Assembly (NCBI RefSeq): GCF_044755465.1
Contig: NZ_JBIVRB010000012.1
Location: 124,001 to 188,000 of the forward strand
Reading direction: 5' to 3'
Source of the DNA: Peterkaempfera sp044755465
Lineage (GTDB): Bacteria > Actinomycetota > Actinomycetes > Streptomycetales > Streptomycetaceae
Length of the DNA: 64,000 bases
Under the pieces are notes generated by a model. It was given only the letters and a program-made list of their open reading frames with translations. It was not told the DNA's origin and made no database searches. This document shows, in pieces, positions 52,741-61,082 of the stretch. The stretch's first letter is position 1, and each line of letters starts with the position of its first letter. A program made the translations under genes and the position numbers.

Positions 52741-53568
52741 CGAGCCGCCGGTGGTGGTGCCACCGGTCGTGGTGCCACCGTTGGTGGTGCCGCCGGTGGT
52801 GGTGCCGCCCGTGGTCGTCCCACCGGTGGTGGTCCCGCCCGTGGTGGTGCCACCGTTGGTGCCGCCGCTGCCGCCGTCACTCACCGTGATGTTGGAGTTG
52901 CCGCTGCTCTGGTAGCCCTCGGTGGCGAGGATCTGGTAGTTGTGGCTGCCCAGGTTCATGCCGTACTTGGCCCAGGCGTCGAAGTGGTTGCCGGTGGTGA
53001 TGGTGCCGCCGGTCTTCTTGGACTGCCGGACGCTCCAGTACTGGTTGAACGTCGCGGTGCCCTCGATCGACGGGGCGTTGGTCCGCGTGGTCTCGTAGAT
53101 GTCGTAGGTGCCGCCGTCGCTGGTGACGGTGCCCTTGAAGGTGCCGGTGGGCCGGTAGGTGCCCCAGTTGTCGACGACGTAGTACTCGACGAGCGGGTTG
53201 GTCGTCCAGCCGTACAGCGCCAGGTAGGCGTTGCCGGACGGGTTGAACGTGCCCGAGTAGTTCACAGCCCGGCGCGCGCCGGTGGCCCAGCCCTTGCCGG
53301 CGACGAAGTTGCCGACGTTGCTCCATGTGGTGCTGTAGTTGCCGCTGGAGCCCAGGTTCATCGAGACCGAACCGCCGCCGTCGGTCCAGAACGAGTAGTA
53401 GAACCCGTTGTTGGTGCCGGTCTGGTTCGAGGTGATCGTCGTGTCGGCGCTGGCGGTAGTGGGCATGACCAGCGCGGCCACCGCCAGCGCCAGGGCGGAG
53501 ACAGTACCGACCAGCAGCCTGACGCGGTTGCGCATTGTGCCCTTCCAGCGGGCAGAGACATGAGCCAT
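52467..53568 (-). CDS. xlnB: Secreted GH11 endo-1,4-beta-xylanase with CBM2 (interrupted by assembly gap)
   Basis: Signal peptide (about residues 1-42, hydrophobic core LLVGTVSALALAVAALVM, ending T-A-S-A), then a GH11 beta-jelly-roll (FYYSFWTDGGGSVSMNLG, Y-L-A-L-Y-G-W, P-L-V-E-Y-Y-V-V-D-N-W-G with the nucleophile Glu, and the acid/base Glu in I-L-A-T-E-G-Y-Q-S-S-G), a (GGTTT)n linker and a CBM2. Hydrolyses xylan backbone extracellularly. The 99-N gap breaks the frame; if the missing piece is 173 bases as in the esterase, the frame is restored and the protein ends T-C-T-T-A. ATG 53568 has GGAGG upstream; ATG 53535 is an alternative. Confidence 0.92.
52546..52644. other. Assembly gap, 99 N
   Basis: Undetermined bases inside the xylanase CBM2. 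The flanks are identical to the esterase CBM2, so the gap looks like an unresolved repeat and its size is not real. Confidence 0.98.
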
Positions 53569-54768
53569 GAGCGTTTTTCCTCCTGTAAAGGCTGACGGGG
53601 GAAATCCGGACGGCGCGATACGAGCCGACAGAGCCGAATGAACGACTCGGGACCGAGGCCGGCCTAGGAGAGGACGGCCCGGGGGCAAGGGAAACCCGGG
53701 AACAGCAGCCGAACCCGGGGCAGGAGCAGCCCGCGGGCAAAGGCGGCCCGGGAATGAGGACCGGCCCCCGGAGGGGGACGGCAACGCATGCCACGTCATC
53801 CAACGCGACCGGGAAGGGCGGACCGGTCGATGCGCGACCGGAAGTCAGCGGGGCGGGGTGCGGCCGGTCAGCGTACGGCCGGCAACCATGGGGGCGGTGG
53901 GCCGGTCGATGCGCGACCGGCAGCCAACGGGGGCGGGGTGCGGCGGGCCGGCCCGAGCGGCACCGGGTCGGTGGGCCTGCCGACGGCGGCAGCACCCGGA
54001 ACGGCCTCAGCGGAGGCTCCACAGCACGACGGACGCCGGCTGGAGCCCGGCGAAGCCACCGCAGCCCGACCCGCGCCCACAGAGCGCGACGCCGCACCGC
54101 GACCGCACCGCGACCGGGTCACCTGCTGGCAGGGACCCGACAACCCGACGGTAGCAACCGCCGCCGACAGACCGGCAGGCAAGAACGCGCCAGAGGTCCG
54201 GGAGGTGCGGGAATGCGCTGTGCCGCCGATCACTGCAACCCCTGCCTTCCGATATCCGGGCATGCACGACTGGACAGTGGCCGAGTGGGACAAGTGGGGC
54301 CGGGTGAGGGTGCTTCGGTTACGAGGACGTTGCGATCGCTGGAGAGTATGCGCCCGGATCAAAGCGCCAGTCAATGAGTTGTTTCCGAAAGTTCACCGAA
54401 ACTCATAAGTGATCACCAGGACTACAGACCGAAACATTTCGAAGCCCCCGACTCCCCGTACCACCGGGAATTCGGGTTCCCTGCCCAAAGCCTTGACGGC
54501 ACATCAGCCCGCCCTTAGCGTTCGCGAGACCACTCGCCATCACAGCGAAACTTTCGCAGCCCCGCAACCATGCACCCACACCCAGCCATCGGCCCACCAC
54601 CACGGAAACCACACCACACGGCACGGGTGTGCACGCTCGGTTCGCCTTCGCGGAGGGGCGGACTGCCGGGCGGTGGCCTCGTGCGGTCGGCTGTCCGGGT
54701 GAGGTGGCGGGCTCTGACGGCCCAGTGTCCGGCCGGGTTGTGTGACTATATGTCAAGAAAACGTCGTT
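53569..54768. other. 1.2-kb divergent region without recognised gene
   Basis: Between the xylanase and the large DUF11 protein. Reading frames on both strands are low-complexity and unlike known proteins. Contents seen: a 43-bp direct repeat (53822-53864 and 53901-53944, about 90% alike, core CGGTCGATGCGCGACCGG) and an AT-richer segment at 54330-54560 with GAAA/TTTC palindromes. The long upstream region suggests regulated promoters for both genes. Confidence 0.6.
54382..54557. promoter_or_regulatory. Cluster of CGAAA/TTTCG palindromes (xylanase-type boxes)
   Basis: TTTC-C-GAAA at 54382-54390, CGAAA-CA-TTTCG at 54430-54441 (perfect) and GCGAAA-C-TTTCGC at 54545-54557 (perfect), with a further CGAAAC at 54398. 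GAAA...TTTC inverted repeats are reported upstream of actinomycete xylanase genes; I rely on memory for that. The cluster is 0.8-1 kb upstream of the xylanase and 0.2-0.4 kb upstream of the DUF11 protein, so it may control either. Confidence 0.55.
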
Positions 54769-57108
54769 ATGACCCTTATGACAAGGGATCATCGGGGTTC
54801 GTCCCGCCGTGGTGCGCGGGCGGCCCGACTGTTGGCGATTGTGGTGGCGCTCGGTGCTGCGGGCGGCGGGCTCGCGGATGCGGTGGGCGGAGGCGGCGGG
54901 GTGGTGGCGCGGCCCCGGGCGGCCGGCTCGACCCTGGTCCAGGAGTCGTTCACCGGAGCGACCGCGGACCCGGACTTCGTGGCCGTGGGGACGGCCTGTC
55001 TGACCGGAGCCGCCCCCGCGCCGCAGCCGGGGCCGGGGGGCCGGCCGCTGGGCGGCTGCCCGGCCGGGGAGACCGGTCCGGTGCCGCCACTGGGCGCGGC
55101 GCCGCACGGCTATCTGCGGCTCACTGACGCCTCCACCGACCAGGCCGGAGCCGTCCTCTACGACCAGGCCCTGCCCGCCAACGCCGGGCTGGACGTGACC
55201 TTCGACCAGTGGCAGTACGGGAGCACCACGCCCGCCCATCCTGCGGACGGCATCTCCTTCTTCCTGGTGGACGGGGCCGCGTCACTCACCCACCCCGGAG
55301 CGTTCGGCGGCAGCCTCGGGTACGCGCAGAAGCTCCCCGACGACGATCCGGCCAACCCCTTCCTGGACGGGGTGGACCGGGGCTACCTGGGCGTCGGGCT
55401 CGATGTGCTGGGGAACTACTTCGGCGACTGGGAGCAGCGCGGCAACGGGTGCCCCGAGCGGTCGCCCGCCGGGACCCAGTTCCGGGTGCCCGCCCCCGGG
55501 GCCAACATGGTCACCGTGCGCGGCCCGGGGGACGGCGTCCAGGGCTACTGCTTCCTCACCGCCACCACCGACAACTTCTCCACGGCCGGCCCCTGGCCCT
55601 CCACGCTGCCCGGAGAGCTCCAGGGCGCGCTGACCTCGCTGCCGCCGGGCGCGACCCCGGAGCAGGCCGAGGCCGCGTTGGAGCCGTCCGGCCGCCGGGT
55701 CCATGTGCAGCTGACTCCGGCACCCGATCCGGTGCTGACCGTGACCATCGACTTCCGCGACGGGACCGGCCCGCACCAGGTGCTCTCGACGCACGCTCCG
55801 GTGCCGGTCCCGGCCAGCTACAAGTTCGGGTTCGCGGCGTCCACCGGTCTGTTCACCGACGTCCATCTGATCCGCAATGTGGTGATCACCACCGACCGGC
55901 CGCTGCCCGGACTGAACCTGGTCAAGCAGGCCCGGGAGCCGCTGCCCGGCCTGCTGGTCCCCGGGACGGAGGTGCCGTACGAGTTCGTGGTCACCAACTC
56001 CGGGAACACACCGGTGAACGAGCCGGCCGTCACCGATCCGACGGTCGGGCCGATCAGCTGCCCGGTCGGCACGCTCGCCCCCGGGGAGACGGTCACCTGT
56101 ACGGCGACCTATGTGGTCACCGCGGCGGACGCGGCCCGAGGCTCCCTGACCAACACGGCTGTGGCGGTCGGCACGGCCGACGGCCGGCCGGTGGCCTCGC
56201 CGCCGTCCACCGTCACGCTGCCGATCGCCCAGCCGCCCGGCATCACCGTGCAGAAGCGCGTGGACGAGCCCGGTCCCTTCGCGCCCGGGGACACCGTGCC
56301 GTACTCGTACCTGGTGACCAACACCGGCGGCCAGCCGGTGGAGGACATCCAGGTCACCGATGACCGGGTCACCGGCATCACCTGCGGTGAGAGCACGCTG
56401 GCACCGGCGGGCAGCGCCGGGGACAGCACCGTCTGCCACGGCAGCTATGTGGTCACCGAGGACGACGCCGCAGCGGGCAGCGTCACCAACCACGCCCAGG
56501 CGACCGGTACGGTCGACGGCCGGCCGATCAGCTCGCCGCCGGCCGAGGCCACCCTGCCGATCGCCGGTCCGTCGCGCCTGACGGTGGAGAAGCGGGTGGA
56601 CACGGCCGGACCGGTCTTCCCCGGGGACACGGTGCGGTACTCCTATCTGGTCACCAACACCGGCGGCGGCGTACTGCACGACGTCCGGGTGACGGATGAC
56701 CATGTCGCGGACGTGGTGTGCGGATCGACCACGCTGGCACCGGGCGAGAGCACGGTGTGCCATGGCGGCTACCTGGTCACCGAGGCCGACGCCCAGGCCG
56801 GGCAGGTCACCAACCGGGCCCTGGCGGCGGGCGTGGACGGCCGTGGGGACACCGTGGTCAGCGAGCCGGTCGAAGCCACCGTCCCCGTCGTCGAGTGCGT
56901 GCCGGAGAACTGGCCGAACCGTGGCGGTGGCGGCCATGAGCAGCCCCGCTGCCCGGAACCCCCGCACCCCGGCCCCGGCCCGCATCCCCCGCACCCCGGC
57001 CCCGGCCCGCATCCGCCGCACCCCGGCCCCGGTCCCGGTCCTGGCCCCGGCCCCGGCCCCGCACCGTGGGGCCGGGAGGGTGAGCCCGACCAGGACGATG
57101 CCGCGTAG
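54769..57108 (+). CDS. Large secreted protein: L-type-lectin-like domain plus three DUF11 repeats
   Basis: About 779 residues. N-terminal Arg-rich then hydrophobic segment (about residues 17-40) is a signal peptide. Residues about 55-375 resemble the bacterial L-type lectin-like domain (ADGISFFLVDGAA, GYLGVGLDVLGNY, PASYKFGFAASTG). Three DUF11/CARDB-like beta repeats begin near residues 382, 492 and 604, each with P-Y-x-Y/F-x-V-T-N-T/S-G. The tail (from about 705) is a (HPGPGPHPP)n His/Pro/Gly repeat without LPXTG or membrane anchor. Probably an extracellular, carbohydrate- or surface-binding protein. Start uncertain: ATG 54769, ATG 54778 or GTG 54742, none with a clear ribosome binding site. 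Confidence 0.85.
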   Translation: MTLMTRDHRGSSRRGARAARLLAIVVALGAAGGGLADAVGGGGGVVARPRAAGSTLVQESFTGATADPDFVAVGTACLTGAAPAPQPGPGGRPLGGCPAGETGPVPPLGAAPHGYLRLTDASTDQAGAVLYDQALPANAGLDVTFDQWQYGSTTPAHPADGISFFLVDGAASLTHPGAFGGSLGYAQKLPDDDPANPFLDGVDRGYLGVGLDVLGNYFGDWEQRGNGCPERSPAGTQFRVPAPGANMVTVRGPGDGVQGYCFLTATTDNFSTAGPWPSTLPGELQGALTSLPPGATPEQAEAALEPSGRRVHVQLTPAPDPVLTVTIDFRDGTGPHQVLSTHAPVPVPASYKFGFAASTGLFTDVHLIRNVVITTDRPLPGLNLVKQAREPLPGLLVPGTEVPYEFVVTNSGNTPVNEPAVTDPTVGPISCPVGTLAPGETVTCTATYVVTAADAARGSLTNTAVAVGTADGRPVASPPSTVTLPIAQPPGITVQKRVDEPGPFAPGDTVPYSYLVTNTGGQPVEDIQVTDDRVTGITCGESTLAPAGSAGDSTVCHGSYVVTEDDAAAGSVTNHAQATGTVDGRPISSPPAEATLPIAGPSRLTVEKRVDTAGPVFPGDTVRYSYLVTNTGGGVLHDVRVTDDHVADVVCGSTTLAPGESTVCHGGYLVTEADAQAGQVTNRALAAGVDGRGDTVVSEPVEATVPVVECVPENWPNRGGGGHEQPRCPEPPHPGPGPHPPHPGPGPHPPHPGPGPGPGPGPGPAPWGREGEPDQDDAA
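56962..57042 (+). repeat. 27-bp coding repeat, 3 copies
   Basis: Units start at 56962, 56989 and 57016 (core CCGCACCCCGGCCCCGG) and encode P-H-P-G-P-G-P-H-P in the DUF11 protein tail. Confidence 0.8.
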
Positions 57109-57131
57109 CGGCTGATCCTCCCCAGCGGAAC

Positions 57132-57170
57132 GCGGCGGCCTCCCCGGGACGTACCCGGGGAGGCCGCCGC
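57132..57170. terminator. 17-bp perfect hairpin between convergent genes
   Basis: GCGGCGGCCTCCCCGGG (57132-57148) pairs with 57154-57170, 5-nt loop. Bidirectional terminator for the DUF11 gene and the antiporter. Confidence 0.9.
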
Positions 57171-57205
57171 ACGTCCGTGGCGTCGCCCGCTCCCGTCCCG
57201 GCGGG

Positions 57206-58483
57206 CTAGGCCCGGCTGGTGACCGAGGACGGCGACGGGGTGTCGGGCGTGGGGTCGCCGGTCCGGGCGCCGAGGCGGTCCCAGAGGGTGAGCAGCGGGC
57301 TGGTCATCACCGTGGTGACCAGGGCGACCACCACCAGCACGGTGAACAGCGACGGCGAGATGATCCCTTCGGAGAGCCCGACGTTGACCGCGATCAGCTG
57401 CATCAGGCCCCGGGCGTTCATCAGGGTGCCCACCCGCAGCGCGATGCCGGGCCGTTCCCCCACCAGCCGGGCGGCGCCCCAGCAGGCGCCCAGCTTGCCG
57501 ACCACCGCGGCCGCCACGCAGCAGCCGGCGAACAGCAGCAGCGTCGGATCGGTGAACCGGCCGAAGTCGGTGTTGAGGCCCGAGTAGGTGAAGAAGAGCG
57601 GCAGCAGGACGGTACGGCCCAGCGGGGTGAACAGTCCCATGGCCCGGTCCACCGCCGCCGAGCGGGGGAAGCACACGCCGAGGCCGAAGGCCCCGAAGAC
57701 GGCGTAGAGGCCGATCCGGTCGGTGTACCAGGCGGTGAGGAACAGCACCGCGACGACGGCCGGCAGCAGCTCCCCGGTGGGCAGCCGCCCGGCCAGGGCC
57801 GTCGCCCGCCCTCGGAGGCGGACCAGCAGGGCCAGCAGCACGGCGAGCACGGCCGTCCCGACCACCGCGAGGAGCAGCGGCCCGCTGCTGCCCCGGGCGA
57901 GGCTGACCACTCCGGCCAGCAGCACCCAGGCCACCGCGTCGTCCAGGGCCCCGGCGGCGAGCGCGACCGAGCCGTAGCGGCTGCCGGTGAGGCCGCGCTC
58001 GGTGATGATCCGGGCCAGCATCGGGAAGGCGGTGATGGCCAGGGCGACGCCGACGAAGAGGATGGTGGCCAGCGGCCGGGTGCCCGCCGGGAAGATCGCC
58101 ACCCGGCCCCGCGCGCCCCAGGCGAGCGCCGCCCCCAGCAGCAGCGGGGCGAGGATGCCCGCGGTGGAGATGGCGGCGGCGGACCGGGCGACCTGCCGAA
58201 TCCGGTCGGTACGGAACTCGTAGCCGGCCTGGAACATGAAGATCACCAGGCCGATCTGGCCGGTGACATAGAGCACCGGCCTGAGGTCCTGGGGGAAGAG
58301 GGCGTGTTCGGCGCCGGGCGCGAGCAGGCCCAGCACGGAGGGCCCCAGGGCGACGCCGGCGACCATCTCGCCCACCACGGGTGGCTGGCCGAGGCCGCGC
58401 AGCGCGAGCCCGACGAGTCGGCAGACGCCGAGGATGACGACCACGGAGAGGAAGAAGGCAGGGCCGAGCTCGACACTGGACAT
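57206..58483 (-). CDS. CPA2-type cation:proton antiporter
   Basis: 425 residues with about 12-13 hydrophobic segments over the whole length. The CPA2 core is visible as P-P-V-V-G-E-M-V-A-G (helix 1-2), A-I-T-A-F-P-M-L-A-R-I and A-A-G-A-L-D-D-A-V-A-W with the transport aspartates, and T-L-M-N-A-R-G-L-M-Q-L near the end. It lacks a KTN/RCK domain. Exchanges K+ or Na+ for H+ across the cytoplasmic membrane. The start at 58483 gives a normal N-terminus. It follows the P450 operon by 95 bp on the same strand and could be its last gene. Confidence 0.93.
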   Translation of the reverse strand: MSSVELGPAFFLSVVVILGVCRLVGLALRGLGQPPVVGEMVAGVALGPSVLGLLAPGAEHALFPQDLRPVLYVTGQIGLVIFMFQAGYEFRTDRIRQVARSAAAISTAGILAPLLLGAALAWGARGRVAIFPAGTRPLATILFVGVALAITAFPMLARIITERGLTGSRYGSVALAAGALDDAVAWVLLAGVVSLARGSSGPLLLAVVGTAVLAVLLALLVRLRGRATALAGRLPTGELLPAVVAVLFLTAWYTDRIGLYAVFGAFGLGVCFPRSAAVDRAMGLFTPLGRTVLLPLFFTYSGLNTDFGRFTDPTLLLFAGCCVAAAVVGKLGACWGAARLVGERPGIALRVGTLMNARGLMQLIAVNVGLSEGIISPSLFTVLVVVALVTTVMTSPLLTLWDRLGARTGDPTPDTPSPSSVTSRA

Positions 58484-58578
58484 GGCGCTGAGCCTTTCGC
58501 CGGGGTGTGCGCCTGCGGCTGCCGCAGCGCGATGCCGTGCGGCTGCCGTACGGTCGGTTGCCGGTGTGCTCCGGCGTC

Positions 58579-60003
58579 CTACGGCCCGCCGGCGTAGGGG
58601 CAGCCCGGGGCCTGCCCGCCGGTGGGGCCGCCGGTGGGGCCGAGGGGGCGGCCCTGGTCGTCATGGCTGTCGAAGTACCGTTCCGCCAGCCGCTGCCGGC
58701 GCGCGTCGAGCACCATGTAGGTGCCGAGCAGCAGTTGCAGCGGCCCCCGGCAGACGTCCTCCCAGCGGTCGCGCACCCGCAGCAGCCCGCGCGCCGCCGC
58801 GGCCAGCGGCCGGGGCAGCGGGGCGTCGCGCCGCACCAGCAGGCAGGGCCCCCGGCTGGGCAGCGAACGGGTGTGGGTGACGGCCGACTCCAGGGTGTAC
58901 CGGGCCAGCACCTCTCGGGTGGCCGCGCGCATCACCAGTGGGGCCAGCCGCCAGGCGGGGCACGGGCGGTTGGCGGCCACACCGAACGGGATGTGGTGGG
59001 CCTGCCGGGCGGGCAGCCGCTCCCAGCGGGACGGGTCGAACAGCTCCGGCCGGTCGTGGCCGCTGGCGTGGTACGCGGGGTAGTCGAAGAGCAGGACGGA
59101 CCCGGCGGGCAGGACGGTGTCCGGCCCCAGGGCGATGTCATCGGTGGCGATCCGGTGGGCCACGCCGAACAGTGGGTACAGCCGCAGCGTCTCGTCCATC
59201 ACATCGCCCAGCAGCCGGTCGTCGTCGGGGGCGGCGGCCAGCCGGGCCTGGAGGTCGCGGTGTTCGGCCAGCACCAGCAGCAGATGGGCCATCGCCTCGG
59301 ACATCTGCACCACGGCGGTGTTGAAGAACGTGCCCTGCAACCAGTACGCCTGCTCCGTCCGGCTGAGCAGGGCCGGCAGCGGGTGCGCCACCTCCCCGGC
59401 GTCGATCCGCCGGAGCAGGTAGCGGGTGAGGCGGTGGCGGCGGCGCATCCGGCGGGGGCGGACGCACTTGAGGGCGTTCACCACGTCCTCGGCGTTGCCG
59501 GTGATCAGGCGGCGGGCTGCGGGCGGGCAGGGTTCGTCGAAGACCCGTTCGTAGAAGAACTCGGCCCAGACCGGCATCATCAGGTCGCGCAGCCGCACCA
59601 GCCGGGCCCGGCCGCCGCCGAGTTCGTCCAGTACGGACGCGGTGCGGCGGGCGGCGGCGTCGGCCAGCTCCCGGCTGGAGCCGCTGAGCACGGCGGCGGT
59701 GGCGCGGGCCACCTCCTGGTGGCGGGGGCCGGGCTCCAGATGCTCCTGGTGGATGTGCGGGCCCGGGGCGAGCCAGTACCAGAAGAGGTCGGAGAGGGCG
59801 GCGCCGCGACTGCGGCCGTCGGCGCGGGGGTGCGAGTAGACCTCCTCGAAGCGTTCGGGTCCGACCTGGTCGTTGGGGAAGACCACCCCCTGCTCGCCGT
59901 TGACCCTGGCGAAGATCGCCTGGCGCAGGGAGACGACCGCGTCCGGCAGCCAGTACGGCGTGGAGAGCAGCGCGCCTGCGGCCAGCAGGGTGCGGGCCCT
60001 CAT
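58579..60003 (-). CDS. Atypical cytochrome P450
   Basis: 474 residues. Heme loop H-I-P-F-G-V-A-A-N-R-P-C-P-A-W supplies the thiolate Cys but lacks the usual Gly positions around it; E-x-x-R is present as D-E-T-L-R-L-Y-P. The I-helix reads L-Q-G-T-F-F-N-T-A-V-V-Q, without the standard A/G-G-x-D/E-T acid-alcohol pair. The N-terminus is hydrophobic (LLAAGALLSTPYWL) and might associate with membrane. The C-terminal 80 residues extend beyond the heme domain. It may catalyse a reaction not needing classical O2 activation. Coupled to the FMN oxidase gene by an ATGA overlap. Confidence 0.88.
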   Translation of the reverse strand: MRARTLLAAGALLSTPYWLPDAVVSLRQAIFARVNGEQGVVFPNDQVGPERFEEVYSHPRADGRSRGAALSDLFWYWLAPGPHIHQEHLEPGPRHQEVARATAAVLSGSSRELADAAARRTASVLDELGGGRARLVRLRDLMMPVWAEFFYERVFDEPCPPAARRLITGNAEDVVNALKCVRPRRMRRRHRLTRYLLRRIDAGEVAHPLPALLSRTEQAYWLQGTFFNTAVVQMSEAMAHLLLVLAEHRDLQARLAAAPDDDRLLGDVMDETLRLYPLFGVAHRIATDDIALGPDTVLPAGSVLLFDYPAYHASGHDRPELFDPSRWERLPARQAHHIPFGVAANRPCPAWRLAPLVMRAATREVLARYTLESAVTHTRSLPSRGPCLLVRRDAPLPRPLAAAARGLLRVRDRWEDVCRGPLQLLLGTYMVLDARRQRLAERYFDSHDDQGRPLGPTGGPTGGQAPGCPYAGGP

Positions 60004-61082
60004 GAGGGCTCCCCGCCGGGGTCGCGTACGGTCACCTGGTCCCGGGTCAGATCGGCGGGCCGGGCGCCGCCGCACAGGGCCAGCACATGGTCGAACTCGT
60101 CGCGCAGCGCCTCCAGCACCTGGCCGACCCCGGCCTGGCCGGCGGCGGCCAGGCCCCAGAGGACCGGTCGGCCGATGCCCACGGCGGTGGCGCCCAGGGC
60201 GAGGGCGACGGCGACATCGGAGCCCCGGCGCACCCCGCCGTCCAGCAGCAGCGGCAGCCGCCCGGCGGCGGCCTCCGCGATGGCGGGCAGCGCCGCCACG
60301 GTGGCCGGGGCGGCGTCCAGTTGGCGCCCGCCGTGGTTGGAGACGATCAGCGCGTCCACGCCCGTGTCCAGGGCGAGCGGGACGTCCGCCGGGTGCAGCA
60401 CGCCCTTGAGGACGATCGGCAGCCGGGTGAGCCGCCGCAGCCGGTCCAGGTCGTGCCAGGACAGCGCGGGTGACATGCCGATGGCGCGGGGGCGGCCGGG
60501 TGGCGCGCCGGGCAGGTCGCGCATGTTCTCGGCGGCGAGCCCCGGCGGCAGGTCGTCGAACCCGTTGCGCCGGTCGCGTTCGCGGCGGCCGAACACCGGG
60601 GAGTCGGCGGTGACCACCAGGGCGGAGCAGCCGGCCCGCTCGGCCCGGCGGACCAGGGCGGGGGTGACCTCCGGGTCGGGTTGCAGATAGAGCTGGAACC
60701 AGACGGCGGCGTCGGCGCTGACCGACCGCGCCGCTGCGGTGACCTCCCCGATGGCGGTGGTCGCCGCCATACTGGCGATCAGTACGGTGCCGGCGGCCGC
60801 GGCGGCCCGCGCGGTGGCCCGTTCCCCCTCGGGGTGGGCCAGCCGGTGGAAGGCGGTCGGCGCGACCACGACGGGCATCGAGGCGCGGTCACCGAGCAGC
60901 GTCACCGCCAGGTCCCGCCGGGCGCTGCCGCGCAGCACCCGGGGGAGCAGGGCGTAGCGGCGGAAGGCCCGCTCGTTCTCCGACAGCGCCGCCTCCTGCC
61001 CGGCGCCACCGGCGAAGAAGTCGTAGTGGACCGGGTCGAGGGTGCGCCGTGCCTGGTCGTGCAGGCGGGCCAGCAGCGGCAT
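60000..61082 (-). CDS. FMN-dependent alpha-hydroxy-acid oxidase/dehydrogenase
   Basis: 360 residues, a complete TIM-barrel of the lactate/glycolate oxidase family. Active site residues visible: Tyr20 region H-Y-D-F-F-A-G-G-A-G-Q-E, Y132 in F-Q-L-Y-L-Q, K226 in I-V-L-K-G-V, catalytic H250 and R253 in S-N-H-G-G-R-Q-L-D, and the phosphate site L-D-G-G-V-R-R-G-S-D. It oxidises an L-2-hydroxy acid to the 2-keto acid; in antibiotic pathways (Hmo of 4-hydroxyphenylglycine formation) such enzymes act on mandelates. Start and stop overlap both neighbours, so it is central to a coupled operon. Confidence 0.92.
   Translation of the reverse strand: MPLLARLHDQARRTLDPVHYDFFAGGAGQEAALSENERAFRRYALLPRVLRGSARRDLAVTLLGDRASMPVVVAPTAFHRLAHPEGERATARAAAAAGTVLIASMAATTAIGEVTAAARSVSADAAVWFQLYLQPDPEVTPALVRRAERAGCSALVVTADSPVFGRRERDRRNGFDDLPPGLAAENMRDLPGAPPGRPRAIGMSPALSWHDLDRLRRLTRLPIVLKGVLHPADVPLALDTGVDALIVSNHGGRQLDAAPATVAALPAIAEAAAGRLPLLLDGGVRRGSDVAVALALGATAVGIGRPVLWGLAAAGQAGVGQVLEALRDEFDHVLALCGGARPADLTRDQVTVRDPGGEPS

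Noticed and set aside
52467..53568. Xylanase considered a frameshifted pseudogene
   Set aside because: The frame break coincides exactly with an unsized N gap in a repeat; the catalytic domain is intact.
53754..54408. Two overlapping + strand frames of about 206 codons upstream of the DUF11 gene
   Set aside because: Repeat-rich, Arg/Ala-rich strings without family resemblance; they run through the direct repeats and the operator-like region.
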